DNA of 64,000 bases from Viola odorata (GCA_963691705.1 OY829542.1:26150579-26214578); one strand, 5' to 3'. Counted from the first letter of the stretch, positions 1 to 11,260 are shown. A program made the numbers and translations. The notes: generated from the sequence alone by a model not told the origin.

Positions 1-1258
1 AACTGCTATCGGTCTCGGGTGTCGATTGTGCTGGCTCATCGTCCGATTCCTCCTCTCCATTCGGCCGGATGATAAAGACTCTCCTATTTGGGCATTCTGA
101 TTTCTTATGCCCTCGACCGTTGCATTTGAAACACACAATGTCTTTAGTGGCTGGCCGATCCACTGGTGGAGTGTAAGGTTTCGTAGTTGCCATTTTGGAA
201 GGGATAACAGCACTGGAAGGATTCTTTGAAACGGTAGGAACCGTTCTATCGTCCTTACTCCAAGATGACTTCTTCCAAGGTGTAGAACCGGTAGGCCTAG
301 AAGAATTCTTAGCCTTCCGATGCTTCTCAATCTTTTGAGCCATGTGAAGCATCTCCTCGATAGTGTTGTATTGCGTCAGCTCCAAAGCATCGGCAATATC
401 TGCGTTCAAACCAGCACTAAACCTAGCCATCGTTACCTCAGGTTCCTCAGTAACCTTTGCTTGTGCTAAAGCAATCTCCATCTCATTGAAATAGGCTCCA
501 ACACTCTTGCTGCCTTGCTTTAAGGTCTGAAGCCGTTGATGAAGCTGACGGTGAAAGTGAATCGGAACAAACCGTTGCCTCATTGCCTGTTTCATCTCGC
601 CCCAATTATCAATCGGACCAGCATAAACGGCTGCCCTCTTCAGGTTGAGCTGCTCCCACCAATGACTAGCATAGCCACTGAATTCAACGGCTGCCAACTG
701 AACCTTTTTACTCTCCGAATAATTGTGGCATAAAAAGATAGCGTCTATCTTCCGTTCCCAAGTCAGGAATGCATCAGGGTCATCGGTACCCTCAAACGGC
801 GGTATCTTCATTTTGATGCTGCTGAGATTAGCATCCAAGCGGTCATCTTCCCGTTCTCTTCTACCAACCCGTTCCCCTCGTCTTTCCCCTCTCGGACCAT
901 CCCGAGCATATATATATCCTTCTCCTCCGTCAGGTTCCTCTTCCAGATCGGGTTGTGGGATTTGTGGTCCACGTCTAGCAAGTCGTCTAGGAGGAACGTT
1001 AACCATGTCACGCTGCCGATTCACTTCACGTGGTCGACGGGCGTTGTCATCCTCGTCGGACGGTTCTGTTATATATCCATCGGCTCTGTCATCAGCTGCT
1101 CTATTCACTGCTCTCGGATTTGGGTTTAGAGTAGCTAACGCTTCGACTCTAGCCATTCTTGCATCGGCAGTTAGTTGCCGTTCTGTCATGGCTCTAAGTT
1201 GTTCCGTTATGTTGGCTAACATAGCCGACAGATCGGGTTGTGCTCCTTCTTGAGACAT
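1..1258 (-). CDS. gag: Ty3/gypsy Gag, 3' part beyond window
   Basis: The minus-strand frame opens at an ATG at 1258 (MSQEGAQPDLSAML) and stays open to the window edge, so at least 419 codons are present. The order is: a charged Arg/Asp-rich N-terminal region; a retrotransposon Gag domain at roughly residues 160-300, with motifs FLTWERKIDAIF, CHNYSESKKVQLA, HWWEQLNLKR, QRLQTLKQGSKSV and YFNEMEIALAQA; a Ser/Lys-rich linker; and a CCHC zinc knuckle (CFKCNGRGHKKSEC) near 99-142. Gag packages the element's RNA in cytoplasmic particles. The start is chosen because a PBS and LTR lie upstream in the right order after a leader of about 1 kb. No stop or frameshift is seen, unlike most frames here. Pol presumably follows outside the window. 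The Ty3 lineage cannot be settled from Gag alone. Confidence 0.9.
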   Translation of the reverse strand, partial: MSQEGAQPDLSAMLANITEQLRAMTERQLTADARMARVEALATLNPNPRAVNRAADDRADGYITEPSDEDDNARRPREVNRQRDMVNVPPRRLARRGPQIPQPDLEEEPDGGEGYIYARDGPRGERRGERVGRREREDDRLDANLSSIKMKIPPFEGTDDPDAFLTWERKIDAIFLCHNYSESKKVQLAAVEFSGYASHWWEQLNLKRAAVYAGPIDNWGEMKQAMRQRFVPIHFHRQLHQRLQTLKQGSKSVGAYFNEMEIALAQAKVTEEPEVTMARFSAGLNADIADALELTQYNTIEEMLHMAQKIEKHRKAKNSSRPTGSTPWKKSSWSKDDRTVPTVSKNPSSAVIPSKMATTKPYTPPVDRPATKDIVCFKCNGRGHKKSECPNRRVFIIRPNGEEESDDEPAQSTPETDSS

Positions 1259-2231
1259 CTTTAAGTGCCTGAAATTCACAACACAAAAGAAAACGTAAAA
1301 TTGCACTAACCTAGCGCTCCCTCACGTGTTTACTCTCGTGTTTAAACACTCTAATAATCTCACAAAATCACACAAAATCTCCTGCAATGTTCAAGCGTTA
1401 GTGAGACTCAAGAATCCAATGGAAAGCTGCCAAGAAGACTCTCAAGAGACAACTAGCTTCAAACAAAACGGGATACTTGGTATTTGATTAATTGCAAGAT
1501 CAATCAATTAAACAAATATCAAGTGGAGTGGAAGACAATATTAAAGAATCAAAGAAAAGCTTTATTTGACTCGAACGACTCAAACAAAAGTAATCCTCAA
1601 TCTATGGTATATTTGGTGCATGGGTGAGAGAATAAACTAAGTTTTGCCTTTAATAAGTGGAAGACAAAAACAGAGAATATTCCTATGGGAAAAGGTAGTG
1701 GGTGCGGGACAAAACACAGTGGAAGGATGGGTTGCCTTCTACTTTTCAGAACACTTTTGTGCAATGCTAAAAGTATACTTAACAAAATATTTGCACATGC
1801 AATCCCAATAAACTTGACAGATGTGGGATCGGTCAACAAACAACAAAATTTAATTTTCCTATCACTGGAATGAATCAAATCAGGTGTTTGTACCAACTGA
1901 TAATCAATCTTTTTTTTTTTTTTTTTTTTTATCCTGAATGCACAAAACCCAGTCTTAGTAGAATGCTTGTAACTATCGCTTCAGATGTCCAAATCACTCG
2001 ATTCCTTTTGATTCGGGATCTACACAGATATAGCTTTCTAACGACACCAATATCACCCAATTCGGATACCAACTGATATGTTAAAACAATTTTGACAACT
2101 GACCAGAATTTGCACATTTACTAACCAAGCACAGCAAAGAAATCGGTTTTAGAATGGAGTAGAAAGATTTACCGATTTCAACGATGAAAACTTGAAACAA
2201 AGAACGATACTTACCAATCTTTGAACGCCTT
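1259..2231 (-). other. untranslated leader of the Ty3 element
   Basis: About 970 bases lie between the PBS and the Gag start. No long frame with recognisable protein is present. The plus strand shows a T homopolymer near 1911-1930. The leaders of elements C and D in the right part of the window have a similar layout, including similar wording just before gag (a run resembling CTCCCTCACGTGTTTACTCTC). Confidence 0.7.
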
Positions 2232-2232
2232 A

Positions 2233-2245
2233 AGCTCCGCTACCA
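2233..2245 (-). other. primer binding site, iMet-like with two mismatches
   Basis: On the minus strand this reads TGGTAGCGGAGCT, two bases inside the LTR end at 2248, where reverse transcription would start. The canonical initiator-Met PBS is TGGTATCAGAGCC. Element D (62976-62988), element C (60912-60924, one further change) and the copia element (17347-17359) have the same variant. Confidence 0.75.
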
Positions 2246-2247
2246 AC

Positions 2248-3217
2248 TGATACGATCCTGGTTCCTTAGGATGCGTAACACCAACTGTGATCTTTGTTCA
2301 AAGACGGATTTCCTGCGGAATAGAATGAACTGATAGATAACTCGACAAGTACGAGCTTAGACCACTAGCTAACCTGTGCTAAGTGCCCTAATCGATTTCA
2401 AGTCAAGGGTCTTGAATCGGGTTCTTAGGACTAGACTCAACAATGTGAGAATCACACTAAGATAAACGAGACAATAATGCAATTCCAAGATTTACTTGTA
2501 TAAGACTCAAGTATTGCGGACTCAAGAATAACAAGGTTCAACCAACTTGAACAAGGGGCGGAGATTGAAGAGATTAACTCAATTTATCAAATAACAGCCT
2601 CCTCTCTAAGGAGGCCAAAAGGCTCCTTATATAGGTTACAAATAAACCCTAATTCCAAAAGAGGAATATTACATAAAGCAGATACTTAACTAATGAATTA
2701 AATGTCTATTTAATTAATTAGCTAAACAAAGTAAAAGCAATAAACGCGTGCAGCTTCTGGACAACAGAAACGGACAAGTGCCGATAGAGGTAGGGACCAA
2801 TCGGGCAGGAGCCGTTTCTTTCAAGGGCAGATAGGTGCCAAAACGGACACGCGGAAATGTTGAAGCAAACGGCAACGGATGAGTCAAAACGGTAAGTGCC
2901 GTTTTGAGAGAAACGGACGCGTGCCGATAGAATGGTCAAATGCCGTTTGACCAATGCCGATTGTGCCAATTGGTCAAGTGCCGTTGTGCGCATAACGGTC
3001 AAATGCCGTTTGACCCACGTCATCATCGGTCAAGGCAAAAGTGAGAAGATTCACTATCTTTGCCGTCTTCTCCCTCAGTGCAGCCCTCTCACTTGTCATC
3101 TCAGATTCTAGCTCTTTGTGGATGAGGGATGACAATCGGTCTTGAAGTCGTTGGGCTCTGGCTCGAGTCATTGGACCAGCTGGTGGTAACGGTAACTGGA
3201 TGCGTGGATTCGCATCA
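2248..3217 (-). repeat. Ty3-family LTR shared by two tandem elements
   Basis: A 970-bp LTR. On the plus strand it starts TGATACGATCC after the PBS and ends GGATTCGCATCA before a polypurine tract. It is homologous by eye to the LTRs at 44134-45094 and 60927-61909 (shared blocks such as CCCTAATCGATTTCAAG and the TATA region). It has gag plus PBS on its left and PPT plus pol tail on its right, so it ends one element and begins the next. Confidence 0.85.
2626..2634 (-). promoter_or_regulatory. TATA box of the Ty3 LTR
   Basis: The minus strand reads CCTATATAAG inside the LTR, at the same relative place as the TATA boxes of the related LTRs at 44511-44518, 61302-61309 and 63349-63358. Transcription would run leftward into the leader and gag. 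Confidence 0.6.
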
Positions 3218-3348
3218 TTCCCTCCCCCTTCGGAAGGATTCGTCCTCGAATCCGTATCGGCATCATCCGCAAGTCCATACTCGTCATCTGCATCAAACAA
3301 AACTAAGTCAGAAACATTGAAAGTGGAGCTAACGGCACCATACTCACT
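2974..3348 (-). CDS. pol: C-terminal tail of Ty3 Pol, reading into the LTR
   Basis: The frame carries the end of a Ty3/gypsy integrase-type polyprotein: SEYGAVSSTFNVSDLVLF, an acidic stretch, then SRTNPSEGGGND, where the Glu-Gly-Gly-Gly-Asn codons are the polypurine tract itself. It then enters the LTR as the typical tail GPMTRARAQRLQDRLSSL and stops at 2974. Everything upstream (RT, RNase H, integrase core) is missing, because at about 3349 the sequence switches to the tandem array of element A. The methionine-initiated frame further right is only read-through of that array, so the true fragment begins near 3348. Confidence 0.75.
   Translation of the reverse strand, partial: SEYGAVSSTFNVSDLVLFDADDEYGLADDADTDSRTNPSEGGGNDANPRIQLPLPPAGPMTRARAQRLQDRLSSLIHKELESEMTSERAALREKTAKIVNLLTFALTDDDVGQTAFDRYAHNGT
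3218..3233 (-). other. polypurine tract of Ty3 element
   Basis: The minus strand reads CCGAAGGGGGAGGGAA immediately before the LTR start TGATGCG. It would prime plus-strand DNA synthesis. It is also coding (see the Pol tail). Confidence 0.8.
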
Positions 3349-3349
3349 C

Positions 3350-4240
3350 GGCGGGGTTTTGAACCTCCACACAAATTTTGAAAGGTGGGGTTTTGAACCG
3401 CCACACGAAATTTTGAAAAGTGAGGTTTTGAACCTCGACACGAATTTTGAAAGGTGGGGTTATGAGCCGCCACACGAAATTTGAAAGGTGGGGTTTTGAG
3501 CCGCCACACAAAACTTGGAAGGTGGGGTTTTGAACCACCATACAAAATTTTGAAAGGTGAGGTTTTGAACAGCCACATAAAATTTTGAAAGGTGGGGTTT
3601 TGAACCTCCACACGAATTTTGAAAGGTGGGGTTTCGAACCTCCACACGAATTTTGAAATGTGGGGTTTTGAGCCGCCACACGAAATTTTGAAAGGTGGGG
3701 TTTTGAACCACCACACAAAACTTGGAAAGTGGGGTTTTGAACTACCACATGTAATTTTAAAAGGTGGGGTTTTGAACCTCCACACGAATTTTGAAAGGTG
3801 GGGTTTTGAGCCGCCACACGAAATTTTGAAAGGTAGGGTTTTGAACCGCCACACAAAACTTGGAAAGGTGGGGTTTTGAACCTCCACACGAATTTTGAAA
3901 GGTGGGGCTTTGAGTTGCCACACGAAATTTTGAAAGGTGGGGTTTTGAACCGCCACACAAAACTTGGAAATGTAGGGTTTTGAACCTCCACACGAATTTT
4001 GAAAGGTGGGGTTTTGAGCCGCCACACGAAATTTTGAAAGGTGGGGTTTTGAACCGCCACACAAAACTTGGAAAGTGGGGTTTTGAACTACCACACGAAA
4101 TTTTGAAAGTGGGGTTTTGAACCTCCATACAAATTTTGAAAGGTGGGGTTTTGAGCCGCCACACGAAATTTTGAAAGGTGGGGTTTTGAACCGCCACACA
4201 AAACTTAGAAAGTGTGGTTTTGAACCGCCGCACCAAAATT
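3350..4240 (-). repeat. tandem array, 34-35-bp unit, about 25 copies
   Basis: Degenerate units on the minus strand of the type GTGTGGCGGTTCAAAACCCC followed by ACCTTTCAAAATTTC. Three variants differ at the GTGTGG(A/C/T)GG position and in the AT part, and they recur in a fixed order over much of the array, giving a ~104-bp trimeric repeat. The same array, in the same orientation relative to the element, is in B at 32151-33115. Long open frames here arise because the unit lacks stops; they are not taken as genes. It lies where Ogre 3' untranslated regions are known to hold tandem repeats. Confidence 0.95.
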
Positions 4241-4600
4241 TTCAAATGTGGCCAAATCGGCGCGGCAAGACTGATAAGTGGATGACCAAGTCGTCACATG
4301 ACATTACTGAAGAAGACGACATAACTGAAGAAGTGGACGACCAAGTCCTCACACCAACACGGGTGACTAAGTCACCACACAAAATAAGTGAAAAGGGAAG
4401 TGGTAACGTACCTTCATTCGAATGTTTATTGGACGGTGGGGAAGATAGGCCACCACACGAAGTTGATTGAGGAGTGGTAACGTACTCCATTCGAATGCTC
4501 ATTGGACGGAGGGGAAGATGAGCCGCCACACGAAGTTGCTTGAGGAGTGGTAACGTACTCCATTCGGGTGTTGGATGGATTTGTTGGCGGAGATTGATCA
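4241..4600 (-). repeat. ~80-bp degenerate repeats beside the array
   Basis: Two to three long units share GAGTGGTAACGTACTCCATT, then a variable part, then GCCGCCACACGAAGTTG. The last part resembles the core of the adjacent 35-bp unit. B has the counterpart at 31931-32150. This may be the older unit from which the short array grew. Confidence 0.7.
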
Positions 4601-7600
4601 CAGTGTGAGATTCCATTGACGCGTATCTATATCCTACAAATAGGGAGGAAACAAACACGAAGCAGTAATGGATGGAAAAAGAGAAATCTATTGATAAATG
4701 GAAAATTCAATGAGATCAAATCATGTATGTTGTATATGAAAGTATTTCCACACTACCTTAAAGTTTGCCCCCAACGATTTATCAAGGTGAAAACAAACTT
4801 CCCTATCAAGAGAAGGTTCAACAAGTTTATGCATTTCTGGAGAACATGTCATCCAGTTTCTATCATATAAGCATGCTTGATACAAGGCTAGAAAAGCATC
4901 TGTATCTTTCCCAGGAGATAACGACCTCAAGGACAAGACTTTCCCACAACATGTAGACATAAGCAATCCTCACCAGATATTAGTGTTTGCGCTCACACTC
5001 AGAAACAAGGCTACGTGTTTACACTCATCAAAATGCAACAAACATAGCACAAAGTCAGATTTGCAATGTCAATCCAAGTGAATAAACTTCATATGAAGAT
5101 GCACATGCATGGGCATTCATATAATCAAGAGGACTTTGCAAGAGAAAGGAAATAAAGTGTGTAGACCGAAAGAAGAAGTCTATTTAGAAAGGAGAATGTT
5201 GTCTAGCAGAAGGAAATAGGATTTTAATGAGCAGTGCACAACTGAGGTTGCTAGCCGGAAATAAGGTGTACAAGTTCTTTAGCTTTTCTTGGGGATGCTC
5301 CTTCTTTGAGATCACCATTTGTTGTTGACGAAGCGCACCAATTTTTGAATCTGGGCAGGGAATGATCTCTTTTACTATTAAGACCATCATTTGTCGTTGA
5401 CGAAGCGCCAATTTTTGAATTTTCATCGAAAATGATCTCTTTTGTTTTGAGACCATTTTGTCCATTTTTGTACTTGCTTCAAATTTTTTTTTTGAGTAAA
5501 GCAAGTACAGTTTTTTGTCTTGTCCGTCGTCATTTTCGTCTTTGGTAGAGGCCTTTAAGTCTTGATTTATGGCCTTCTTCCGGTGTTGACCATTAGCGAT
5601 CCTCGGAGATTTTGCAATTCCTCTTGCACAAACCAATTTCAATGTGCACCTTTCCTTCTGTTACCAACCTCAGTTGGGCACTACTCATTATTTACGGAGT
5701 TCAAGTAGATGCAAGATATTTTACAATCGGCTTAGAAATGAATTGGATAGAAAGCAAAGGCAAGTGTTTGAAGACAAAAGAATGAGAAGACCAAAGAAAG
5801 GTGGATGCAAAGAGCAAAGTCCCCTGTCACCTTATAGCTATCCCATGTCTAATGGTGCATGTACCCTGGATATTATGCAAATCTAACTAGCACTTAGTTT
5901 GGCATTTGCACACATGAAAGAAGTATGGCGTGAAGGCCCAAAATGCTCACAGGGATGTGTTTGTGACTGTTTACATCTAAACATGTTGCAGATATAAGAG
6001 CTAGCAGGTGAGATCATGCATGTCGTATAATTTCAAATGGATGCACAAGTTATCCATGATGCAGTAACACGTTGAACATGCTCAATCTAAGGAAGGTTTG
6101 AAAATTTTGAGGGTAGTGTGGATTTTATTCAAAGAATTTTATGCACAGTTTATAACAAATCTTAACAGTTTTAGAAATTTTATAGACAAAAATGTGAGGG
6201 TATGACCACTCACAAAAAAATTTGAATAATTAAAAAGAATTACCCCCAATGCAGGAATGAATGATTGTACAAAAATTAAAGAGGCAGAGAGATGAATGGA
6301 CTTCTCTGATATGTGTAGTAAAAGTGTTGAGGTCGGCGCAAGGCGCTGCTGCGGAAATATGAATGTAAACCTCACTCTAACGTTGATGCCCACTGCGATG
6401 TTCTTGTAGGAATGTAGATTGAAACCAGGGCGAAGATCCCGTAAAGTTTGAATGCTAATGTAAAGAGGACAATAGGGTGTGGCCGCCGCAAAGGATGGAA
6501 ATAGGAGGAACTGAGCCGCCGCAATGGATGAAAGTGAGGCACTTCCAAAAGGTTGCCCCCAGCGTAGAATGCATAATGGACTCCCTGATACGCGTGGCAG
6601 GGCAGTGAAGGTACACAAGATGGTCATTCAAGAGTTGATAAGAGGAGGATTCCTCAGTCTCGCTGAGCACTATGCAAGTAACCATAGTAGGATTCGAGTT
6701 CCATTTGGGAGTTGCTGCCCATAGGAAGACTGATGCGGAAAGAGAAATCCGTTCAGGCACCGCTGCCCCCTGGGATGAAAAATCCACTCAGGCGCTGCGG
6801 CCCACTAGGATGTTGGTGCTAAAATCTTCATATCCAAACGAGAGTAGCACTCGCGGTCTTGGATAAGACAAGTAGAAGGACGTTGATGGCTTTAGTCGAA
6901 CACCTTACGGACATGCATATTGGTATTCCGGACTTAGTGTGACCGATCTTTTCTTAGCTGATCTAATTGAGTGGGTTGCTTTTGGGAATGCACTGGTTTA
7001 GGCCTAACTTTTGATGTCATCCTCGGGGAAAGACATTGCTTCACCTTTCGAAGGGATGGGAAACTCCATTGATGAGGGTTCGCAACTGTTGTGGTGGATC
7101 CAGAAAATGAAGTCCATGCACCACATTTCGGAGAATGCTCTTTTGAAGATTTAGCGCTTGTGTTGGGCCTTTGCGTGGATCAACGTCACAATGACAGACT
7201 TTGAATGATGCCCATTTAGTACGTGCCATGATCAAGGCGCGAGACGGACAAACGAGATGGCTTCTCTGAAGGCTCCCTCATCCTATTTGCTTGCCCCCAA
7301 TTATAGAGGATTGAAAATGTGATGCAGTGTCAACGACTCAAGGCGCTCTAATTCTGCTCATGATGAGTTTTGATACGCACGATCTTGTTTGGCTCAGAAG
7401 CTTCAACTTGGTGGCACCTTCTTCAGTGATGATCATGACGAGATCAACATGTTATCTTGAGGCTTCTGCTCGTTTGGTCGTCGTTGGGCTTTGGCTGGAC
7501 ATTAGAATCGTGATGGTTGAGGAGATGACAACCCTTTTGAACCACCAGGATGGTGAGCTTGACTGAGATACAAAGGGAAGCTTTTATTCATTCCCCACAG

Positions 7601-9109
7601 TGATGATGAAGAGAAGGTCATTCAATCACAAGGATAATCATCCCTGAGAAGCTACCCACTCATGAAAGGATTAATACCCATTTGATCATGATCAAGTGCT
7701 TTGGAAGAGAGACGCCGGTGATTGCTTCAGAACAAGATCAAATTCGACACATGAAATATTTGACCATGATTGAATTTGAATCCGTAGTTTGGAGTATGGC
7801 GGGGCGTGAATGTCCATATATCACAGAACATGACCGATTTAAGTATGTTGATCGGGACCCTAGGGGAACACCTATTCGTCATGTTTCTGTAAGGTCAAGG
7901 GTCCTACTTGCAAAAGGCACCTGGCGACGGTAGTGTCTTGATAGTAGAATTTTTCGAGGAGGCGAATGGAGAGACAAGCTCCGGCAACTTACACCCCTAA
8001 ACAGGCTTGTTAGCGCGGAATAGGCTTGGTGACTTTGATCCCACATCTTTTGTATTCAAACTGGATAATAGTATTGCCATAAACATAGCCAATCGCAGTA
8101 TTTCGAAGAATGACCATTAAGTTCTTGACTTTTGTTCTGAGCTTAAACAGTTCTCTAGATAATCAGATGATAACTTCTTGCTCGGGATTGCATGCGTAGT
8201 CTTCCCATGTGGATTTAGCCTTTGAAATAGCTAAATCTCTTCTGGACTTGGTCAGATTGCCAAGGAAAGATGGGTTCAGAGTGAACCTTGAAACTGGTTG
8301 TTTGCAGATGCAAGACATTCTGCAAAGAAGCCAACTCATTGTAGTGACCATTTTAAAATCTTTCTAGATTCGCTCCTTGACTGCTCTGGACGAGGAGACA
8401 TCTTCTATGCTAGGGATGGCCAGTTGCTGATTTGGTTTGTCCGAGAAATATAGCTTGAACATCGTCTGGCCCACACATTAGAGGCCTGATCTCCACCGTA
8501 CGATCATGGTGCCTGTACACGGAGAGATCTTGCAGAGAATGATTATGGTGATCAAATTCAAAACATGAAAAATTTGACCATGTTTGAATTTGAATTTGCA
8601 GTTGGGGGCCATGCAGGGCGTAAATGTCATTGTAGCACAGAGTCGGAGTGTATTAAGTACGTGGATTGGGACCCCTGGAGGGCGCACCTCTATCATTGCT
8701 ATGTTTCTTCCCCAAGATGTGAAACTGTTGGCTAATAAATTTTCTGATGGAGATCTTTCCAATGCTAGTAGGAGGGCATCTCCTCCGTTCCATTGAGTGT
8801 CGATGATCTGAATGCAAGGGGAGGATGTAACGAGCTCTTTGTGGTGAATTATCGCTTCCTGTGCCTTGCCCCCCGGTAAAAATGTGTTCAATCTTTGATG
8901 CTTTCTGACACCTTCTCCTGGTCGTCATTTCACTTGCTTGCCCCCTAATTTTAGTCTCATTGCACATGTGGGTTGCCCCCTACAGAGCGCCCTTGTTTCT
9001 AGTCGTAGGCTCGACTAATATTCGGGGATACTCCCACTAAATGAATAAGTTGAATGGATCCCTTGTGGGCCTGGAGAGCGTTCATTCAAGAGCTACTGGT
9101 CAGGTAGAG
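4601..9109 (-). other. internal non-coding region of element A
   Basis: No RT, RNase H, integrase or protease motif could be recognised on either strand. Many stretches match element B in reverse: 4600-5140 with 31380-31900, 6280-6700 with 29930-30250, and 8870-9020 with 29330-29600. Short frames exist on both strands but look like chance or decay. The sequence at 8900-9010 (minus: AGTCGAGCCTACGACTAG) is an almost identical landmark in both copies. Confidence 0.6.
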
Positions 9110-10489
9110 TCCTTCGGCTAACCATTCGAAGGAGATCCTTTTGTGCTTGACCATGTAAAGAACCTTTTTCCTAAAGGCAGAGCAGTTTTCTAAAGTGTGA
9201 CCCAGAGCTCGCACACGTAACACCAGGATTGAATCCCTTTAGGCAAGGGCTTGGAGAGGTGGGACCGAGGTTGATATGATTTGTCCCAGTTGCTACAAGA
9301 TGTTCATAAATTTCCTTTACTGGGGCTGGAAGAGGTGCCCCTGATTCCTGACTTTCGCTGTTTGGTGGGCTTATACGATTTGAATTGTGTGGGTTGTGGT
9401 ATTTTTGACGGAGGTGATGGAAAAGATTGCCCATAACTAGGTTGGTGGGAGATGAAGTTGACATCTTCCTTTATAAAAGGCGCCATCTTGAGTGTTTCCT
9501 TTGGCAACGATCTTTCCAAATTTGATTCCTTATTCCACTCTCTCCGCCATTAGGACCATGTCAGAGACGCTGGTGGACGGATTGGAGATGAGATGAGTGT
9601 TGTAAGGAGCTTGGAAGGTGCTTGAAGAAAATGAATTCTTTGTCGCTCAAAGGAGGAGAGATTCCAGCAGCTAACTCTCTCCATTTCAGAGCATAAGCCG
9701 TCACCGATTCACCGGTCCTCTTCTCCAGGTTATGATCTTGATCTTATCCAGCCCCATGTATCCAGTCAAGGCGTGCTTGGCCAGACTCTCCCTGAATAAA
9801 TGGATCAACAAAGGTTCATTATGTATCACCTCCGACATATCATTGTAGTAATTGTTGAGGTGAGTATTGGGGCACACAATCTCAGTGTACTTCTCAAATT
9901 CTGAAATCTTAAATTTCTGGGGTATGGTAATCCCTGGTACCATACATATATCCACAGGAGCTGTTGGGTCGAAGGAACCCTCATTCTCTTCTAACAGACT
10001 CAACCTGTCGATACTTGGCCCTTCTGTTTTATTGGTGCCAAAACTAATAGCTGATGAATACCCGAAGGATGCATGTGGTTGTATCTGATTGCCCCCAGGA
10101 GTTCAGAAAAAATATTGGGGTTCTTGAGTGGATCTTCTGCTTGCCAAGATTAAGAGTAGGTTCAGCCAGCGGAGGATTAAGAGATGTGCCATCTGAAGTG
10201 TTTGTACTTTGTCTGATCACAGTGCCTGAGGTGAGCATGGGACTACCGGAGGGATCCTGCCACTGCCATAGGATTCTAGCAATGGACGATGGTTGAGATA
10301 CAAATGGGCCTGGAGTGCTAAATGAAGAGGTAAGTGCCTTCTCATCTTATTCCTTTTTTGGCTTGCAATACTTATTCTGTAATAACCTGAACTTGTTTTT
10401 TCCGAGTTTCTCCTTGCCTCCAATGCCTTCACCTTTTTGACCACCTTTCGTATTCGAAGTCTAGTTATAGGGAGCCTGTGGTGAGCCAT
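9110..10489 (-). pseudogene. gag: decayed Ogre/Tat-type Gag
   Basis: Starting from an ATG near 10489 the minus strand gives a basic N-terminal part. After frame changes it gives a recognisable Gag core at 10003-9701: IPQKFKISEFEKY, CPNTHLNNYYNDMS, LLIHLFRESLAKHAL, which match the pattern of Ogre gag (IPPKFK..EFEKY..CP..HL). Further pieces in other frames are SVTAYALKWRELAAGISPPL (9710-9650) and PKGFNPGVTCA (about 9230-9200), followed by a short remnant resembling the Ogre GHS.ENC motif. Several stops and frame changes break it, so it cannot make a full Gag. Element B has lost this region entirely. The assignment is by remembered motif pattern, not by a search. Confidence 0.7.
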
Positions 10490-10559
10490 TTTTAACCTGA
10501 AAACAAATGGAAGGAAATAGTCATGAGTCTCAGCCGTGATAAGCATGTGAAATGGCATC

Positions 10560-11260
10560 CCAAGGTCTCCATGCTGCGAGAGAAAGAGAGGGGTAAGTAT
10601 GATAATAGCAATAATGTAGGTCTCATAAAAAAAATCACAAACATGGAGAATTACGAAAATAATTGAGGAAAAATTATAAACATGGAAAAATCGCGAAAGA
10701 ATTTGCATGTGAAAAATTGTGAAATTTTTTTGCATACATGGAAAACATTACGGAAGAATCACATGGAAAAATCTTCAAGAAGAGTTGTACCCGTGGGGCA
10801 ATTTATGGAGAAATTGCACTCGTGGAAAAGTTGTGGAGAAATTTGACTCATACGGAAAAATTGCGAAAATATTTGACACATGTGGAAAAATTCGACACGT
10901 GGAAAAAATTGTAGAGAAATTTTGAAAGCGTGAAAAATTGCAGAAAATTGTACATTGAGAAATTGTGGAAAAATTTGTAAACGTGGAGACATTGCAAAAA
11001 CATGTAAATATGGAAAGATTGTAAAAAAAATTGCAAATGTGACAAATTTACGGAAAAATTTACCAATGTGGAAATTTTGCGGAAAAAGATTTCCAACGTG
11101 GAAAGCTTGCGGAAAAAGATTTCCAATGTGAAAAATTCACGGAAAAATTTATAAATGTGGAGAAATTGCGAAATCAGTGGTAACATGTGTAAAAAATTTG
11201 AGAAATCATTTGTAAAATGGGAAAAATTTGAGAAATCAATTGTGAAAATGAAACAGTCAC
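10560..11260 (-). repeat. AT-rich leader repeats of element A
   Basis: Many imperfect copies of a ~25-35-bp motif; on the plus strand GTGGAAAAATTGCGGAAAAA with variation. The equivalent array in B is at 28570-29190 in the opposite orientation. It lies between PBS and gag, so it is a leader repeat of this family. The frames in it (Phe/His/Ser-rich) are composition artefacts. Confidence 0.85.

Noticed and set aside
723..1253. Plus-strand frame of 176 codons, Ser/Arg-rich
   Set aside because: It is the antisense of the Gag frame, which has clear domain motifs.
3350..4240. Direct repeats as a CRISPR array
   Set aside because: Units are head-to-tail without unique spacers, there are no cas genes, and the DNA is from a plant.
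3303..4245. Long minus-strand frames rich in FKTPPFKISCGGSKP-type repeats as a repeat protein
   Set aside because: They are translations of the 35-bp array, occur in all three frames and have no start or flanking gene structure.
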